64,000 bases of DNA, taken from the NCBI RefSeq assembly GCF_013369385.1, contig NZ_SZTO01000004.1:62001-126000 (forward strand), given 5' to 3'. How positions within the stretch are numbered: position 1 is the stretch's first letter; each line of letters begins with the position of its first letter. The stretch comes from Vibrio sp. 05-20-BW147. Its GTDB lineage: Bacteria > Pseudomonadota > Gammaproteobacteria > Enterobacterales > Vibrionaceae. This document shows positions 1 through 9,835 of this stretch, piece by piece. The notes beneath the pieces were generated by a model, which saw only the letters and a list, made by a program, of their open reading frames with translations, made no database searches and was not told the origin of the DNA. The position numbers were made by a program, and so were the translations under genes.

Positions 1-1
1 T

Positions 2-1033
2 TACGATGCATTCGTTGATGAGTTCATCCAAGCAGTTCAACGCCGTTGGCCAGATGCGCTTATTCAGTTTGAAGACTTCGCACAGAAAAACGCGATGCCG
101 CTGCTTGAGCGTTATAAACACCGCATCTGTTGCTTCAATGATGATATTCAAGGCACCGCGGCAGTGACAGTTGGCTCTTTGATGGCAGCGTGTCAAGCCG
201 CTGGCAGCAAGCTATCGGAACAGCGCATCACTTTCCTTGGCGCAGGTTCAGCCGGTTGTGGTATTGCCGAAGCGATCATTGCGCAAATGGTCTCGGAAGG
301 TATTTCCGATGAACAAGCACGCTCGCAAGTGTTCATGGTTGACCGTTGGGGCTTACTGCAAGAGGGCATGCCAAACCTGCTCGATTTCCAACAACGTCTG
401 GTGCAGAAGAACTCGGTGACCGCAGAATGGGAAACCGAAGCCAATGGTTTCTCACTGCTTGATGTGGTGAAGAACGCAAAACCAACCGTATTGATCGGGG
501 TTTCTGGCGCTCCTGGCTTGTTTACTCAAGAAGTCATTCAAGAGATGCACAAACACTGCCCTCGCCCAATTGTCTTTCCACTGTCGAACCCAACTAGCCG
601 TGTGGAAGCGATCCCTGCGGATATCATTCGTTGGACCAATGGCGAAGCGTTAGTCGCAACCGGTAGCCCATTTGATCCTGTGATTCACGAAGGCAAAACC
701 TATCCAATCGCACAGTGCAATAACAGCTACATCTTCCCTGGTATCGGATTGGGTGTCTTGGCAGTCAACGCCAAACGTGTTACCGATGAAATGTTGATGG
801 AATCGAGCCGCGCTTTGGCAACGTGTTCTCCATTGGCAATTAATGGCAAAGGCGCGCTCTTACCACCACTTGAAGCGATTCACACGGTATCAAAACGCAT
901 CGCTTATGCGGTGGCGAAAAAAGCCATCGAACAAGGTGTGGCGTTGGAAATTGCAGACGATGCGCTGCAAGTGGCGATTGAACAACACTTCTGGCAACCG
1001 GTATACCGCCGTTATAAACGCACAGCGTTTTAA
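2..1033 (+). CDS. maeA: NAD-dependent malic enzyme, 3' part (5' end outside the window)
   Basis: Oxidative decarboxylation of L-malate to pyruvate, a cytosolic anaplerotic enzyme. The reading frame is open from base 2, so the first ATG at 95 is internal and the gene continues off the left edge; about 343 C-terminal residues are present of a family length near 560. Visible landmarks are the malic-enzyme core [12 protein letters not shown], the nucleotide-binding stretch [15 protein letters not shown], the [11 protein letters not shown] segment and [14 protein letters not shown], all characteristic of the NAD-preferring SfcA/MaeA branch. A strong intrinsic terminator follows within 15 bases. 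The family call is very secure; NAD rather than NADP preference is inferred from similarity to MaeA. Confidence 0.95.
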   Translation, partial: YDAFVDEFIQAVQRRWPDALIQFEDFAQKNAMPLLERYKHRICCFNDDIQGTAAVTVGSLMAACQAAGSKLSEQRITFLGAGSAGCGIAEAIIAQMVSEGISDEQARSQVFMVDRWGLLQEGMPNLLDFQQRLVQKNSVTAEWETEANGFSLLDVVKNAKPTVLIGVSGAPGLFTQEVIQEMHKHCPRPIVFPLSNPTSRVEAIPADIIRWTNGEALVATGSPFDPVIHEGKTYPIAQCNNSYIFPGIGLGVLAVNAKRVTDEMLMESSRALATCSPLAINGKGALLPPLEAIHTVSKRIAYAVAKKAIEQGVALEIADDALQVAIEQHFWQPVYRRYKRTAF

Positions 1034-1045
1034 TCCTAGTCAAAC

Positions 1046-1069
1046 AGCCCTCTTTACGAGGGCTTTTTT
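1046..1069 (+). terminator. Intrinsic terminator after maeA
   Basis: Inverted repeat AGCCCTC / GAGGGCT with a 5-base loop, followed by a run of T. It sits 13 bases after the malic-enzyme stop and isolates it from sanA. Confidence 0.9.
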
Positions 1070-1164
1070 GACGGAAAAATGCGAGACCTAACCAGAATTT
1101 GACTTCAACTACTGCGCGACTTTCCGTTAAGATGTCAGTTCAGAAAAATGGAGAGTGATATGTC

Positions 1165-1887
1165 GTGTTTCATCGCCTAGCCAGTTTGAAAAAATGGAAA
1201 AGTTTAAAACGGCTGATTTGGGGATCGCTCGTTACGATACTCTGCATGATATTGTTTGTCATTGCCGTGGACCGCTGGGTGAGCTTACAAGCTTCGGACA
1301 AAATCATCACCAGTTACGACCAAGTAGCAGGTTTTGACGTCGCTGTGGTTCTCGGAACCAGTAAATACATCGGTCGCACACTCAATACTTACTACACGCA
1401 CCGCATTGATGCCGCCATTGAGCTTTACCGACAAAACAAAATACAACACTTACTACTGAGTGGCGACAACGCCCATCGCTCGTACAATGAGCCTTGGACC
1501 ATGAAACGTGATCTGCTCAAAGCAGGCGTACCTGAAACAAACATCCACCTCGACTACGCAGGCTTTCGCACCTTAGATTCCATTGTTCGCGCAAAAAAAA
1601 TCTTTGCCTCAGACCATTTCTTAATCATTACCCAACGTTTCCATTGTGAACGTGCATTGTTTATTGCCGATGCCTATCAAATTAATGCTCGTTGTTTGGC
1701 TGTATCTGGCCCTAGCAGCCACAAACAAGTTTGGTCGATGAGAGCTCGGGAAATTCTCGCGCGTGTTAAAGCCTTTCTTGACCTCTACATCATTGATACC
1801 CAACCTCGATTTTTGGGTCCCCAAGAGCCCATTAACAGTGAAACGGTGAGTGAAGAGGTTCAACCATCCACCCCACTCGCTGAGTAA
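1165..1887 (+). CDS. sanA: SanA-like DUF218 (YdcF/ElyC) inner-membrane protein
   Basis: Matches the SanA branch of the DUF218 family, inner-membrane proteins linked to envelope barrier function (vancomycin exclusion in enteric bacteria) whose biochemical role is unclear. The 240-aa product has an N-terminal membrane segment at about residues 18-37 and then the DUF218 fold facing the periplasm, with VVLGTSKY, LLLSGDNAHRSYNEP, LDYAGFRTLDSIVRAKK and IITQRFHCERAL, nearly the enteric SanA signatures. The start is GTG at 1165, behind GGAGAG with 9-base spacing; an ATG at 1160 is out of frame and stops after six codons. The C-terminal 20 residues are polar and less conserved. The gene appears monocistronic. 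Confidence 0.9.
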   Translation: MFHRLASLKKWKSLKRLIWGSLVTILCMILFVIAVDRWVSLQASDKIITSYDQVAGFDVAVVLGTSKYIGRTLNTYYTHRIDAAIELYRQNKIQHLLLSGDNAHRSYNEPWTMKRDLLKAGVPETNIHLDYAGFRTLDSIVRAKKIFASDHFLIITQRFHCERALFIADAYQINARCLAVSGPSSHKQVWSMRAREILARVKAFLDLYIIDTQPRFLGPQEPINSETVSEEVQPSTPLAE

Positions 1888-2095
1888 ATGGGTAGAGTTC
1901 TACACATTTTACTTTTTAGAACTCACATTTTGTTATTATCACGTTAATTCTCACCAACATAAAAATCACAACTCTCGTAACATTCAAGCAACGCAAGTCA
2001 GAAATCAGCCTCAAAAATAGTCTCCATTCTCCATTTTCGGAGTTTAAGACAGAAAACAATATCCCTACAGAGGCGACGCAAAAGGAGCACATGCT
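1888..2095 (+). promoter_or_regulatory. Upstream region of the dicarboxylate symporter gene
   Basis: About 200 AT-rich bases between sanA and the transporter. It must hold the transporter promoter, but I could not pin down a convincing -35/-10 pair or operator. A good ribosome binding site, AAGGAG at 2082-2087, lies 8 bases before the ATG. Confidence 0.4.
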
Positions 2096-3466
2096 ATGAC
2101 CGCACTCGCTGTTACGTTAAAGAACTGGTTACTCACCAGAAACAGCATCATATTCATCGCGAATATTTTGTTGTTTATTACCCTAATGACCACTCTACCT
2201 TTTGATCCTAAGGTCGTTGTAGGCCTCAGTATCTTAGCCTTTGTCGCTGTCCTGTGGCTTACAGAAGCCATACACGTCAGTATTACCGCACTGCTTGTTC
2301 CATTGCTGGCGGTCTTCTTAGGTGTGTTTGAAACACAAGCGGCATTGAACAACTTTTCAAACTCCATCATCTTCTTGTTTTTGGGCGGTTTTGCGCTAGC
2401 CGCAGCGCTGCATAAACAAAAACTCGACCAAGCCATCGCCGATAAGGTGCTGATCTTGGCGAAAGGCAAAATGTCGACAGCCGTGTTCATGCTTTTTGGC
2501 GTCAGTGCTGGTCTATCGATGTGGATTTCAAACACAGCTACCACCGCCATGATGCTTCCGCTCGTACTCGGCGTCATGAGCAAACTTGACAGTGAGAAAA
2601 ACCACAGCACATATCTGTTCGTATTACTTGGTATTGCGTACTGTGCTTCTATCGGCGGTATCGCCACACTCGTGGGCAGCCCTCCGAACGCGATCGCTGC
2701 TGCCGAAGTTGGCTTAGATTTTGTCGGTTGGATGAAATTAGGCCTACCAATTACCATTTTGTTGCTGCCTATTGCTTTGATCATTCTCTACTCGATGACC
2801 AAACCAAACCTTAAGCACTCCTTTGAACTCGACCATACACCTGTTGAGTGGACTAACGGGAAGAAAATCACCCTCGCGATTTTCCTTGTAACGGTCTCAT
2901 TGTGGATTTTCTCTAAGCCTGTCAACGCAATGCTTGGTGGTTTCAAAAGCTTCGATACGCTTGTTGCGATTGGTGCGATCGTTGCTCTGGGTGTTTCACG
3001 TGCAGTGGAATGGAAAGACATAGAAAAGACGACTGACTGGGGCGTATTGATCCTATTTGGTGGCGGTCTATGTTTGAGTAATATTCTAAAAGTCACTGGC
3101 ACCAGCGTATTTTTGGCACAAGGACTTGGTGCGTTCCTTGATCAAGCAGGTATCTTCTTAACCATTCTTGCTGTGGTGACGTTTGTGGTGTTCCTAACAG
3201 AGTTTGCCAGTAACACGGCAAGTGCAGCACTGTTGGTTCCTGTTTTCGCGACAATCGCTGAAGCGCTAGGACTTTCTCCAGTGATCTTATCGGCACTAAT
3301 CGCTGTGTCGGCCTCTTGTGCCTTTATGTTACCCGTGGCAACACCGCCGAATGCAATCGTGTTTGCAACTGGCCACATTAAACAAACTGAGATGATGCGA
3401 ATCGGTATGGTGCTGAACATTGCCTGTATTGCAGCCCTAACCCTGTTTGCAACCTTGTTCTGGTAA
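2096..3466 (+). CDS. DASS-family Na+/dicarboxylate symporter (VcINDY type)
   Basis: Inner-membrane importer of C4 dicarboxylates such as succinate, driven by sodium. The 456-aa sequence resembles V. cholerae VcINDY along its whole length. Both Ser-Asn-Thr substrate/sodium motifs are intact: SNT at residues 145-147 ([11 protein letters not shown]) and 372-374 ([11 protein letters not shown]). The paired helix-breaking motifs SPPN (195-198) and TPPN (416-419) are also present. Hydrophobic segments run throughout, consistent with an 11-TM inverted-repeat elevator transporter. The ATG at 2096 has AAGGAG 8 bases upstream. The family and mechanism are established for VcINDY; the exact substrate range here is inferred. 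Confidence 0.93.
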   Translation: MTALAVTLKNWLLTRNSIIFIANILLFITLMTTLPFDPKVVVGLSILAFVAVLWLTEAIHVSITALLVPLLAVFLGVFETQAALNNFSNSIIFLFLGGFALAAALHKQKLDQAIADKVLILAKGKMSTAVFMLFGVSAGLSMWISNTATTAMMLPLVLGVMSKLDSEKNHSTYLFVLLGIAYCASIGGIATLVGSPPNAIAAAEVGLDFVGWMKLGLPITILLLPIALIILYSMTKPNLKHSFELDHTPVEWTNGKKITLAIFLVTVSLWIFSKPVNAMLGGFKSFDTLVAIGAIVALGVSRAVEWKDIEKTTDWGVLILFGGGLCLSNILKVTGTSVFLAQGLGAFLDQAGIFLTILAVVTFVVFLTEFASNTASAALLVPVFATIAEALGLSPVILSALIAVSASCAFMLPVATPPNAIVFATGHIKQTEMMRIGMVLNIACIAALTLFATLFW

Positions 3467-3550
3467 AACATGGCAATAGAGCACTACGCTGCAGGTTAGA
3501 GCTTGCTCTGCACCCGCACTTCCCCTAGGGTGAATCTGTAGTTTTCAGTT

Positions 3551-3577
3551 GGTGGCCAAATTGGCCACCTTTTTTTC
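3551..3577 (+). terminator. Intrinsic terminator after the dicarboxylate symporter
   Basis: Inverted repeat GGTGGCCAA / TTGGCCACC followed by seven T residues, 85 bases after the transporter stop. Confidence 0.9.
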
Positions 3578-3750
3578 CACCACAACTTCAACCAATGTTT
3601 ATCCTCGCAATAACCGTCTAGCTGAAACAAAAAATGCGTACTAATTTGACTCGTACACTGCAACATTAAACACCTATGGTGATATGAGATGAAGAAGGTT
3701 AACGCACTTCAAACCTGTTTGGTGTTGTTCAGGAGAAGGTGGTAGTGACG

Positions 3751-3786
3751 GCAAAAGAAAATGCCATCTTAGAACAGATGGCATTT
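3751..3786 (-). terminator. Intrinsic terminator after the diguanylate cyclase (minus strand)
   Basis: A 10-bp stem, AAATGCCATC / GATGGCATTT, with an 8-base loop. Read on the minus strand it is followed by TTTTCTTTT. It lies 29 bases beyond the cyclase stop. Confidence 0.8.
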
Positions 3787-3814
3787 GACGATGAAGTAAC
3801 AGTCTTATATACGG

Positions 3815-5134
3815 CTAAGCGGAGATTTTTTGCTTACCAAAGTTGACTTCAACCCGATTACGCCCACGATGTTTTGCTTGATAAAGCGCCTCGTCTGCCC
3901 GTGCAAGAAACTCGGTCACTCGCTCTTCTTCCATTTGCGCGACACCAATACTACAAGTGAGGATACCGCCATGTACCCACATGTGATGCGCGACATTTTT
4001 CCGGATCGTTTCGGCCTTTGCAACCGCTTTCATCAAATCGGTTTCAGGTAGGAAAACAATGAACTCTTCCCCACCCCAGCGCACCAAACGTTCACCGTCA
4101 TCCAACGAACTGGCAATCACCAGAACAAACTCACGAAGAATATCATCGCCCATTTGGTGCCCATAACGGTCGTTGATCTTTTTAAAATTATCTAAATCCA
4201 AATAGAGCACCGACAACCGCTCTTGACCCCATCGCACTGAACGTGCTGTTTTTTCCAACCACGTCCTGACTGCATGACGGTTCATCGCGCCAGTCAGCGC
4301 ATCACGATGGGCAAGCTCTGCAAACTCGTAGTTCTGCGCTCGCAGATCCGCATTCATTTTCTTTAAATGAGCTTGACGTACTCTCACTTCCACAAAAGCC
4401 TGCTTACTTTTTCGCAACTCGTGCAGAGAAAATGCTAATCCAAGCAAAACCCAAGAAAGCAGTAGCGCAAACAGTAGCGTTTCTTGCGCTAAATAGGCCC
4501 CTTCAAACTCAATTTTCTCTACGCGCAAATGATGTAGGCCATTTGCCGCACTGGAACCCGTAGCCAGTTCAATACGCGTAACATTGTTAAATTCTGGCGC
4601 AGAGTGCTCAATCGGAATTTTATTGTCTGCCAGCCACCAGGTCATCACTTGTAAGTTGGCTAAAGGGATCTCTATCGTTTCCATCTTCGCACTTGGCGTG
4701 AACTCCATGCCGTTGTACTTGTAAGTATATTCATTCTCTATATTGGAGTAAGCCGGGTTAAAATTACGCAGATAAACCCGTATGCGACCAAGAGAATCAC
4801 CGCTTTTGTCGTAGCTCAGTTTTAGTCGCATGGTATGGTAGTTGGAAAGATCAATACCTTTGGTTGGTTCCAACGTATCGGTAAAGATAGAGATACCACA
4901 ATAAGGCCAAGGATAATTTGCCGTTTGAATATTACAGTTCAAATCGACCGCTTGATTGCCGATCGACATCTCCGTTGTGGTCACACCACCAGCAATACGA
5001 TCATCTGTTGCATAGTAGTCATAGCGATCTGGCGTGATCACAAGTTTACGAGTATCACCAAGCACACTGTAAAGCGCGACTAAGCTAATGGTGCATATTG
5101 CGAGAGCAAAAATAAGTTTATGTATCCACTTCAT
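3815..5134 (-). CDS. Membrane diguanylate cyclase with periplasmic sensor domain
   Basis: Makes c-di-GMP from two GTP. Two TM segments (about residues 5-25 and 217-236 of the 439-aa form) bracket a roughly 190-residue periplasmic domain with two Cys (CNIQ and YCGIS) and a beta-sandwich, carbohydrate-binding-like look; its ligand is unknown. A short coiled linker leads to a GGDEF domain with intact active-site GGEEF at about 354-358 and the conserved LDNFKKINDRYGH. The RxxD inhibitory site is absent (DDGE at that position). A longer frame opens at 5164, but ATG at 5134 has GGAGG six bases upstream and puts the TM at the N terminus, so I chose it. The gene appears monocistronic. Confidence 0.88.
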   Translation of the reverse strand: MKWIHKLIFALAICTISLVALYSVLGDTRKLVITPDRYDYYATDDRIAGGVTTTEMSIGNQAVDLNCNIQTANYPWPYCGISIFTDTLEPTKGIDLSNYHTMRLKLSYDKSGDSLGRIRVYLRNFNPAYSNIENEYTYKYNGMEFTPSAKMETIEIPLANLQVMTWWLADNKIPIEHSAPEFNNVTRIELATGSSAANGLHHLRVEKIEFEGAYLAQETLLFALLLSWVLLGLAFSLHELRKSKQAFVEVRVRQAHLKKMNADLRAQNYEFAELAHRDALTGAMNRHAVRTWLEKTARSVRWGQERLSVLYLDLDNFKKINDRYGHQMGDDILREFVLVIASSLDDGERLVRWGGEEFIVFLPETDLMKAVAKAETIRKNVAHHMWVHGGILTCSIGVAQMEEERVTEFLARADEALYQAKHRGRNRVEVNFGKQKISA

Positions 5135-5496
5135 CACTCGCCTCCAATAAAAAGCCAATTTCACACAAATGTTGATACGTCAATGTTTTTTTGATTATTT
5201 TAGTTACATTCTCAATCACGAAACATCATACCATACAGATTAAATGTGATATTCATTCCAGCTTAAATTAGCGTTCTATTATGTAAGCAAATGCGACCTA
5301 CTTCACGATGTAAAATAAGTTACATAAGAATAGCGGATGAGTAGGCAGATTCCTATCACCTCAACAGGGGGGGAATGCCTGCCAAAAATTCATCAGCCTG
5401 CATAAAAACCATTCAAACTTATCGCTCTTGAAAGCCCACCTTCATGCACCTGACTCTTTGTCGCTTTATTGGTATATACTTCCGCAAAAACAAATA
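5135..5496. promoter_or_regulatory. Divergent promoter region, cyclase / DUF2797 gene
   Basis: About 360 AT-rich bases separating two divergent genes. It must contain both promoters. I see no recognisable operator or RNA element and no convincing small ORF. Confidence 0.4.
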
Positions 5497-6333
5497 ATGA
5501 GTAATGTCATGACTACAAATGCGAAAGGCACGCTGGATAAAATGCGTGCAACTTTAGAGGGTGTGGTACAATACCGATTGCCTGTTGGAGACACTGAAAT
5601 CGAGTTGACGCCGTTTATCGGCCAGAACATCACCCTTACCCACACAGGCAACATCTTTTGTTGTTCATGCGGTAAAAAAACCAAGAAGAGCTATGCGCAA
5701 GGTCACTGCTATGTTTGCATGAGTAAATTGGCAAGTTGTGATATGTGCATCATGAAGCCAGAAACCTGCCATTACGATCAAGGTACCTGTCGTGAACCCG
5801 AATGGGCAGACACACACTGCATGGTTGATCACTATGTTTATCTTTCGAATACCTCTAGCCTTAAGGTTGGCATTACACGCCATACACAGATCCCAACCCG
5901 CTGGATCGATCAAGGTGCGACGCAAGGCTTACCGATTCTGAAAGTGAAGACTCGCCAAATCTCCGGCCTGATTGAAGTCGAGCTGGCGAAGCACATTGCG
6001 GATAAAACCAATTGGCAAGCGTTACTCAAAGGGGATGGCACGCCCCTTCCGCTTGAAGAGCGAGCGCAACAACTGCTGCCATTGATTGAAGAGAAAATCA
6101 GTGAAATTCGCGCCAAGTACGGCGATGACAGTATCGAGATTCTTCAGGACGCAACCACCAGCATCCAATACCCTGTGGAGCAACATCCAAGCAAAATCAA
6201 GTCGCACAACTTTGATAAAAATCCGGTGGTGAGTGGTGTACTTCAAGGCATTAAGGGGCAGTATCTGATTTTGGATACGGGCGTGATTAATGTTCGCAAA
6301 TTCACCTCTTATGAAGTGGAATTTGAAGCCTAA
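5497..6333 (+). CDS. DUF2797 family protein with Cys cluster
   Basis: Conserved protein of unknown function, cytosolic (no signal peptide or TM). The N-terminal half carries a dense Cys set (FCCSCGKK, HCYVCMSK, SCDMC, TCHYDQGTC), likely a zinc-ribbon-like metal site. It is followed by YVYLSNTSSLKVGITR and TRWIDQGA, a segment I read as distantly GIY-YIG-like (inference). The frame is open upstream to 5428. I place the start at ATG 5497 (278 aa) because family members begin close to this point; ATG 5509 is equally possible and neither has a strong Shine-Dalgarno. A shared hairpin separates the gene from the convergent PLP-enzyme gene. Confidence 0.8.
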   Translation: MSNVMTTNAKGTLDKMRATLEGVVQYRLPVGDTEIELTPFIGQNITLTHTGNIFCCSCGKKTKKSYAQGHCYVCMSKLASCDMCIMKPETCHYDQGTCREPEWADTHCMVDHYVYLSNTSSLKVGITRHTQIPTRWIDQGATQGLPILKVKTRQISGLIEVELAKHIADKTNWQALLKGDGTPLPLEERAQQLLPLIEEKISEIRAKYGDDSIEILQDATTSIQYPVEQHPSKIKSHNFDKNPVVSGVLQGIKGQYLILDTGVINVRKFTSYEVEFEA

Positions 6334-6340
6334 TGAGACA

Positions 6341-6367
6341 AAAGAGCCAGCATTCGCTGGCTCTTTC
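6341..6367. terminator. Bidirectional terminator between convergent genes
   Basis: Stem AAAGAGCCAGC / GCTGGCTCTTT with an ATTC loop. The A-rich left arm and T-rich right arm let it serve the DUF2797 gene (plus) and the PLP-enzyme gene (minus). Confidence 0.85.
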
Positions 6368-6371
6368 GTTA

Positions 6372-7616
6372 CTATGCACTCGGTTGATCGACAATACTCT
6401 CCAAAACATTAAACAACAAGTCGACCTCTTCGACCGTGTTGTAATGCATGCAACCAATCCGAATCACTCCGCCGCTGAACTCCAACCCTAATTGCCGAAT
6501 CAGGCCAAGGGCATAAAAGTGACCATTCCAGACACAGATGTTGTGCTCACCCAGTGTTTTTGCCATGAACTCTGGAGAATAGCCCTTCACTGTTATCGCA
6601 AATGTCGGGGTACGTTTATCACTTGATGCGTCGTTGATGCCGTATAACGTGACCCCATCCAGTGCCGACAAACGCTGCAAGAAATGCTGACTTAATGTTT
6701 GCTCATGTTGAGCATAAAGCGCGTAACTTTGCTCTAGTCGCTGGCGCAAACTGGCACCTTCTTCTCCAAATTGAGCGAGGTACTCTATGGCCGCAGACAC
6801 ACCCGCTAAGCCTTCAAAGCTTTGTGTACCTGTTTCAAAACGGCCCGGCCCAATATTCGTGGCGGGCTCCACTTTATAAGGACGCAGCGTCTCTAACCAT
6901 GGAGAAGCGACATAAGCAATACCGACATGAGGGCCAAAAAACTTGTATGCCGAGCAGGCAAGAAAGTCGCAATCCAAGGCTTGCACATCCACTAAGTGGT
7001 GCGGCAAATAGTGCACCGCATCGACATACACCAAAGCGCCCACACTTCGAGCTAACTTCACCACTGACGCAATATCAACAATGGTGCCCGTGGTATTCGA
7101 GGCAAAGGTGACGGCCACTAATTTGGTGCGAGCACTGAGCAACTGTTTAAAGTGTTCCATATCCAAGGTGCAATCTTCAGGATTCACCCGCACTTGGTGA
7201 ACCGTCACGCCTTTGTCTTCTGCTGCCTGCTCCCAGCTCGAGACATTGGAATAGTGATCCAACGCGGTGACAATGACTTCATCCCCCGCCTGCCAATCTC
7301 GGCTAATGGCTCGACTTAACTGAAACGTCAAAGAGGTCATATTCGCACCGAAGACAATATTGTCTTGCGATGGCGCATTGAGTAATGCTTGCGCAGATTG
7401 GCGCGCTTGCTTCATTACCTCAACCGTCTTGTGACTGGAAAAATAGTGCCCGCCTAAGTTCGAGTTAAAATGCCCGAGGTAGCCGACCATGGCATCCAAC
7501 ACTGATTGCGGCACTTGAGATCCGCCCGGCCCGTCAAAAAACGTTACTGGTCTTTGGTTATGATACTGTGCCAACGCAGGAAACTGCGCTCGAACTTGAT
7601 TAGGCGACCAATTCAT
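6372..7616 (-). CDS. SufS/CsdA-fold PLP enzyme ('cysteine desulfurase-like'), no catalytic Cys
   Basis: Class-V aminotransferase fold, 414 aa, cytosolic. The PLP Lys is K225 in CSAYKFFGPH, the ring-stacking His is H121 (ALDHYSN) and the PLP-nitrogen Asp is D199 (VDAVHYLPH). Family databases often name this branch cysteine desulfurase. However, the loop that in SufS/CsdA reads RxGxxC here reads VWNGHFYA, so the persulfide Cys is replaced by Tyr (Y368), and no IscU/SufE partner is nearby. It may therefore be a lyase, epimerase or transaminase-like enzyme. Its start overlaps the end of the upstream 2-oxoglutarate dioxygenase gene by 17 bases, so the two are translationally coupled and probably act on the same amino-acid substrate. 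Confidence 0.85.
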   Translation of the reverse strand: MNWSPNQVRAQFPALAQYHNQRPVTFFDGPGGSQVPQSVLDAMVGYLGHFNSNLGGHYFSSHKTVEVMKQARQSAQALLNAPSQDNIVFGANMTSLTFQLSRAISRDWQAGDEVIVTALDHYSNVSSWEQAAEDKGVTVHQVRVNPEDCTLDMEHFKQLLSARTKLVAVTFASNTTGTIVDIASVVKLARSVGALVYVDAVHYLPHHLVDVQALDCDFLACSAYKFFGPHVGIAYVASPWLETLRPYKVEPATNIGPGRFETGTQSFEGLAGVSAAIEYLAQFGEEGASLRQRLEQSYALYAQHEQTLSQHFLQRLSALDGVTLYGINDASSDKRTPTFAITVKGYSPEFMAKTLGEHNICVWNGHFYALGLIRQLGLEFSGGVIRIGCMHYNTVEEVDLLFNVLESIVDQPSA

Positions 7617-8259
7617 GTGCCATTCCTTTTGCCGTCAACACAAACACATCCATATGACCTTCTCGTTCTTGCTCAATAGCGCGAATGGGTTTGGCGTTGT
7701 GCCACAACTTGCTGTCTGCCAGCATCGCGATTTCGCCATTATTCAACACTTTTCTAAAAAACGGCTCGGAGTGAAAATCACTGTACAGCATGATATCTCC
7801 CCCTTCGATGTTATTACGGCCAACACCAACAATCGCAATATGATCAAATCCGTCTTGGTGCACGCCTTCAGGGGCGACCTGCGTCTCGTCATATATTGCG
7901 GTAATGCGGATTTGATGCACTTCGATTTCCTGTCCATCCCTCAGGTCATTCTTCACCGCAAACAACTGACACATTTCACGAAAACCTTCGCTGTTGAGTG
8001 TGCTCTTTTCAATCGGAGAAAACTGTCGAACCACATCACCTTGGAAACGGTTGATATCTGAAGTCTGTACAAAGTCATGCTTGTCCAGCTCAATCACGCT
8101 ACCTTGATGCAAGGAGACGACGGAATAGCGTCTTAAACGGAATTTGCCATCCGCATGCTCCGTGTGGGGTAACTTGGAAAAAGATGGCGACAACTGTTCA
8201 ATTGCGCGACGGCTGAGTTGAGTTAAATGTAGGGTACTCTCGTGCGAATGTAGCATCAT
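7600..8259 (-). CDS. 2-oxoglutarate/Fe(II) dioxygenase, amino-acid hydroxylase-like (2OG-Fe_Oxy_2)
   Basis: 219 aa, cytosolic. It resembles the 2OG-Fe dioxygenase family that includes free L-isoleucine and L-leucine hydroxylases of Bacillus. The iron ligands are visible: HxD as H134-Q-D136 (EGVHQDGFDH) and distal H187 (LWHNAKPI), with R193 or a nearby Arg likely to hold 2-oxoglutarate. Substrate by homology is a free aliphatic amino acid; the exact one cannot be read from sequence. ATG codons at 8259 and 8256 are adjacent; AGGAG lies 3 and 6 bases upstream respectively, so the second may be used. First gene of a two-gene operon with the SufS-fold enzyme. Confidence 0.85.
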   Translation of the reverse strand: MMLHSHESTLHLTQLSRRAIEQLSPSFSKLPHTEHADGKFRLRRYSVVSLHQGSVIELDKHDFVQTSDINRFQGDVVRQFSPIEKSTLNSEGFREMCQLFAVKNDLRDGQEIEVHQIRITAIYDETQVAPEGVHQDGFDHIAIVGVGRNNIEGGDIMLYSDFHSEPFFRKVLNNGEIAMLADSKLWHNAKPIRAIEQEREGHMDVFVLTAKGMAHELVA

Positions 8260-9728
<1,469 letters not shown>

Positions 9729-9755
9729 CTTTTCACATTTGTGTCATATCCTTAC

Positions 9756-9786
9756 AGCCCGGCGGTATTCCCGCCGGGCTTTCTTT
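9756..9786 (+). terminator. Intrinsic terminator after trxB
   Basis: A 10-bp GC-rich stem, AGCCCGGCGG / CCGCCGGGCT, with a 5-base loop, followed by TTCTTTT. It ends about 50 bases before cydD. Confidence 0.92.
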
Positions 9787-9835
9787 TGTATACTAGGCCC
9801 CCTCTTAGTAAAACAATTATCATTAAGCCTTCAAG

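Larger units (their letters stand above)
3467..3814. other. Intergenic region between convergent genes
   Basis: About 350 bases between the transporter and the convergent diguanylate cyclase. It contains the two terminators listed separately. The remainder (about 3580-3750) has only very short ORFs without supporting features, and I see nothing else in it. Confidence 0.6.

Noticed and set aside
95..1033. Complete 312-aa gene starting at 95
   Set aside because: The frame is open to base 2 and the protein lacks the malic-enzyme N-terminal domain, so this is the 3' part of a longer gene.
2065..2784. 239-aa minus-strand open frame
   Set aside because: It lies antisense to the clearly coding VcINDY-like transporter, and its composition (low-complexity Ser/Thr/Pro/Ala) is that of a shadow.
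6372..7616. Iron-sulfur cluster biogenesis cysteine desulfurase
   Set aside because: The fold is right, but the catalytic Cys loop is VWNGHFYA and no iron-sulfur scaffold genes are nearby.
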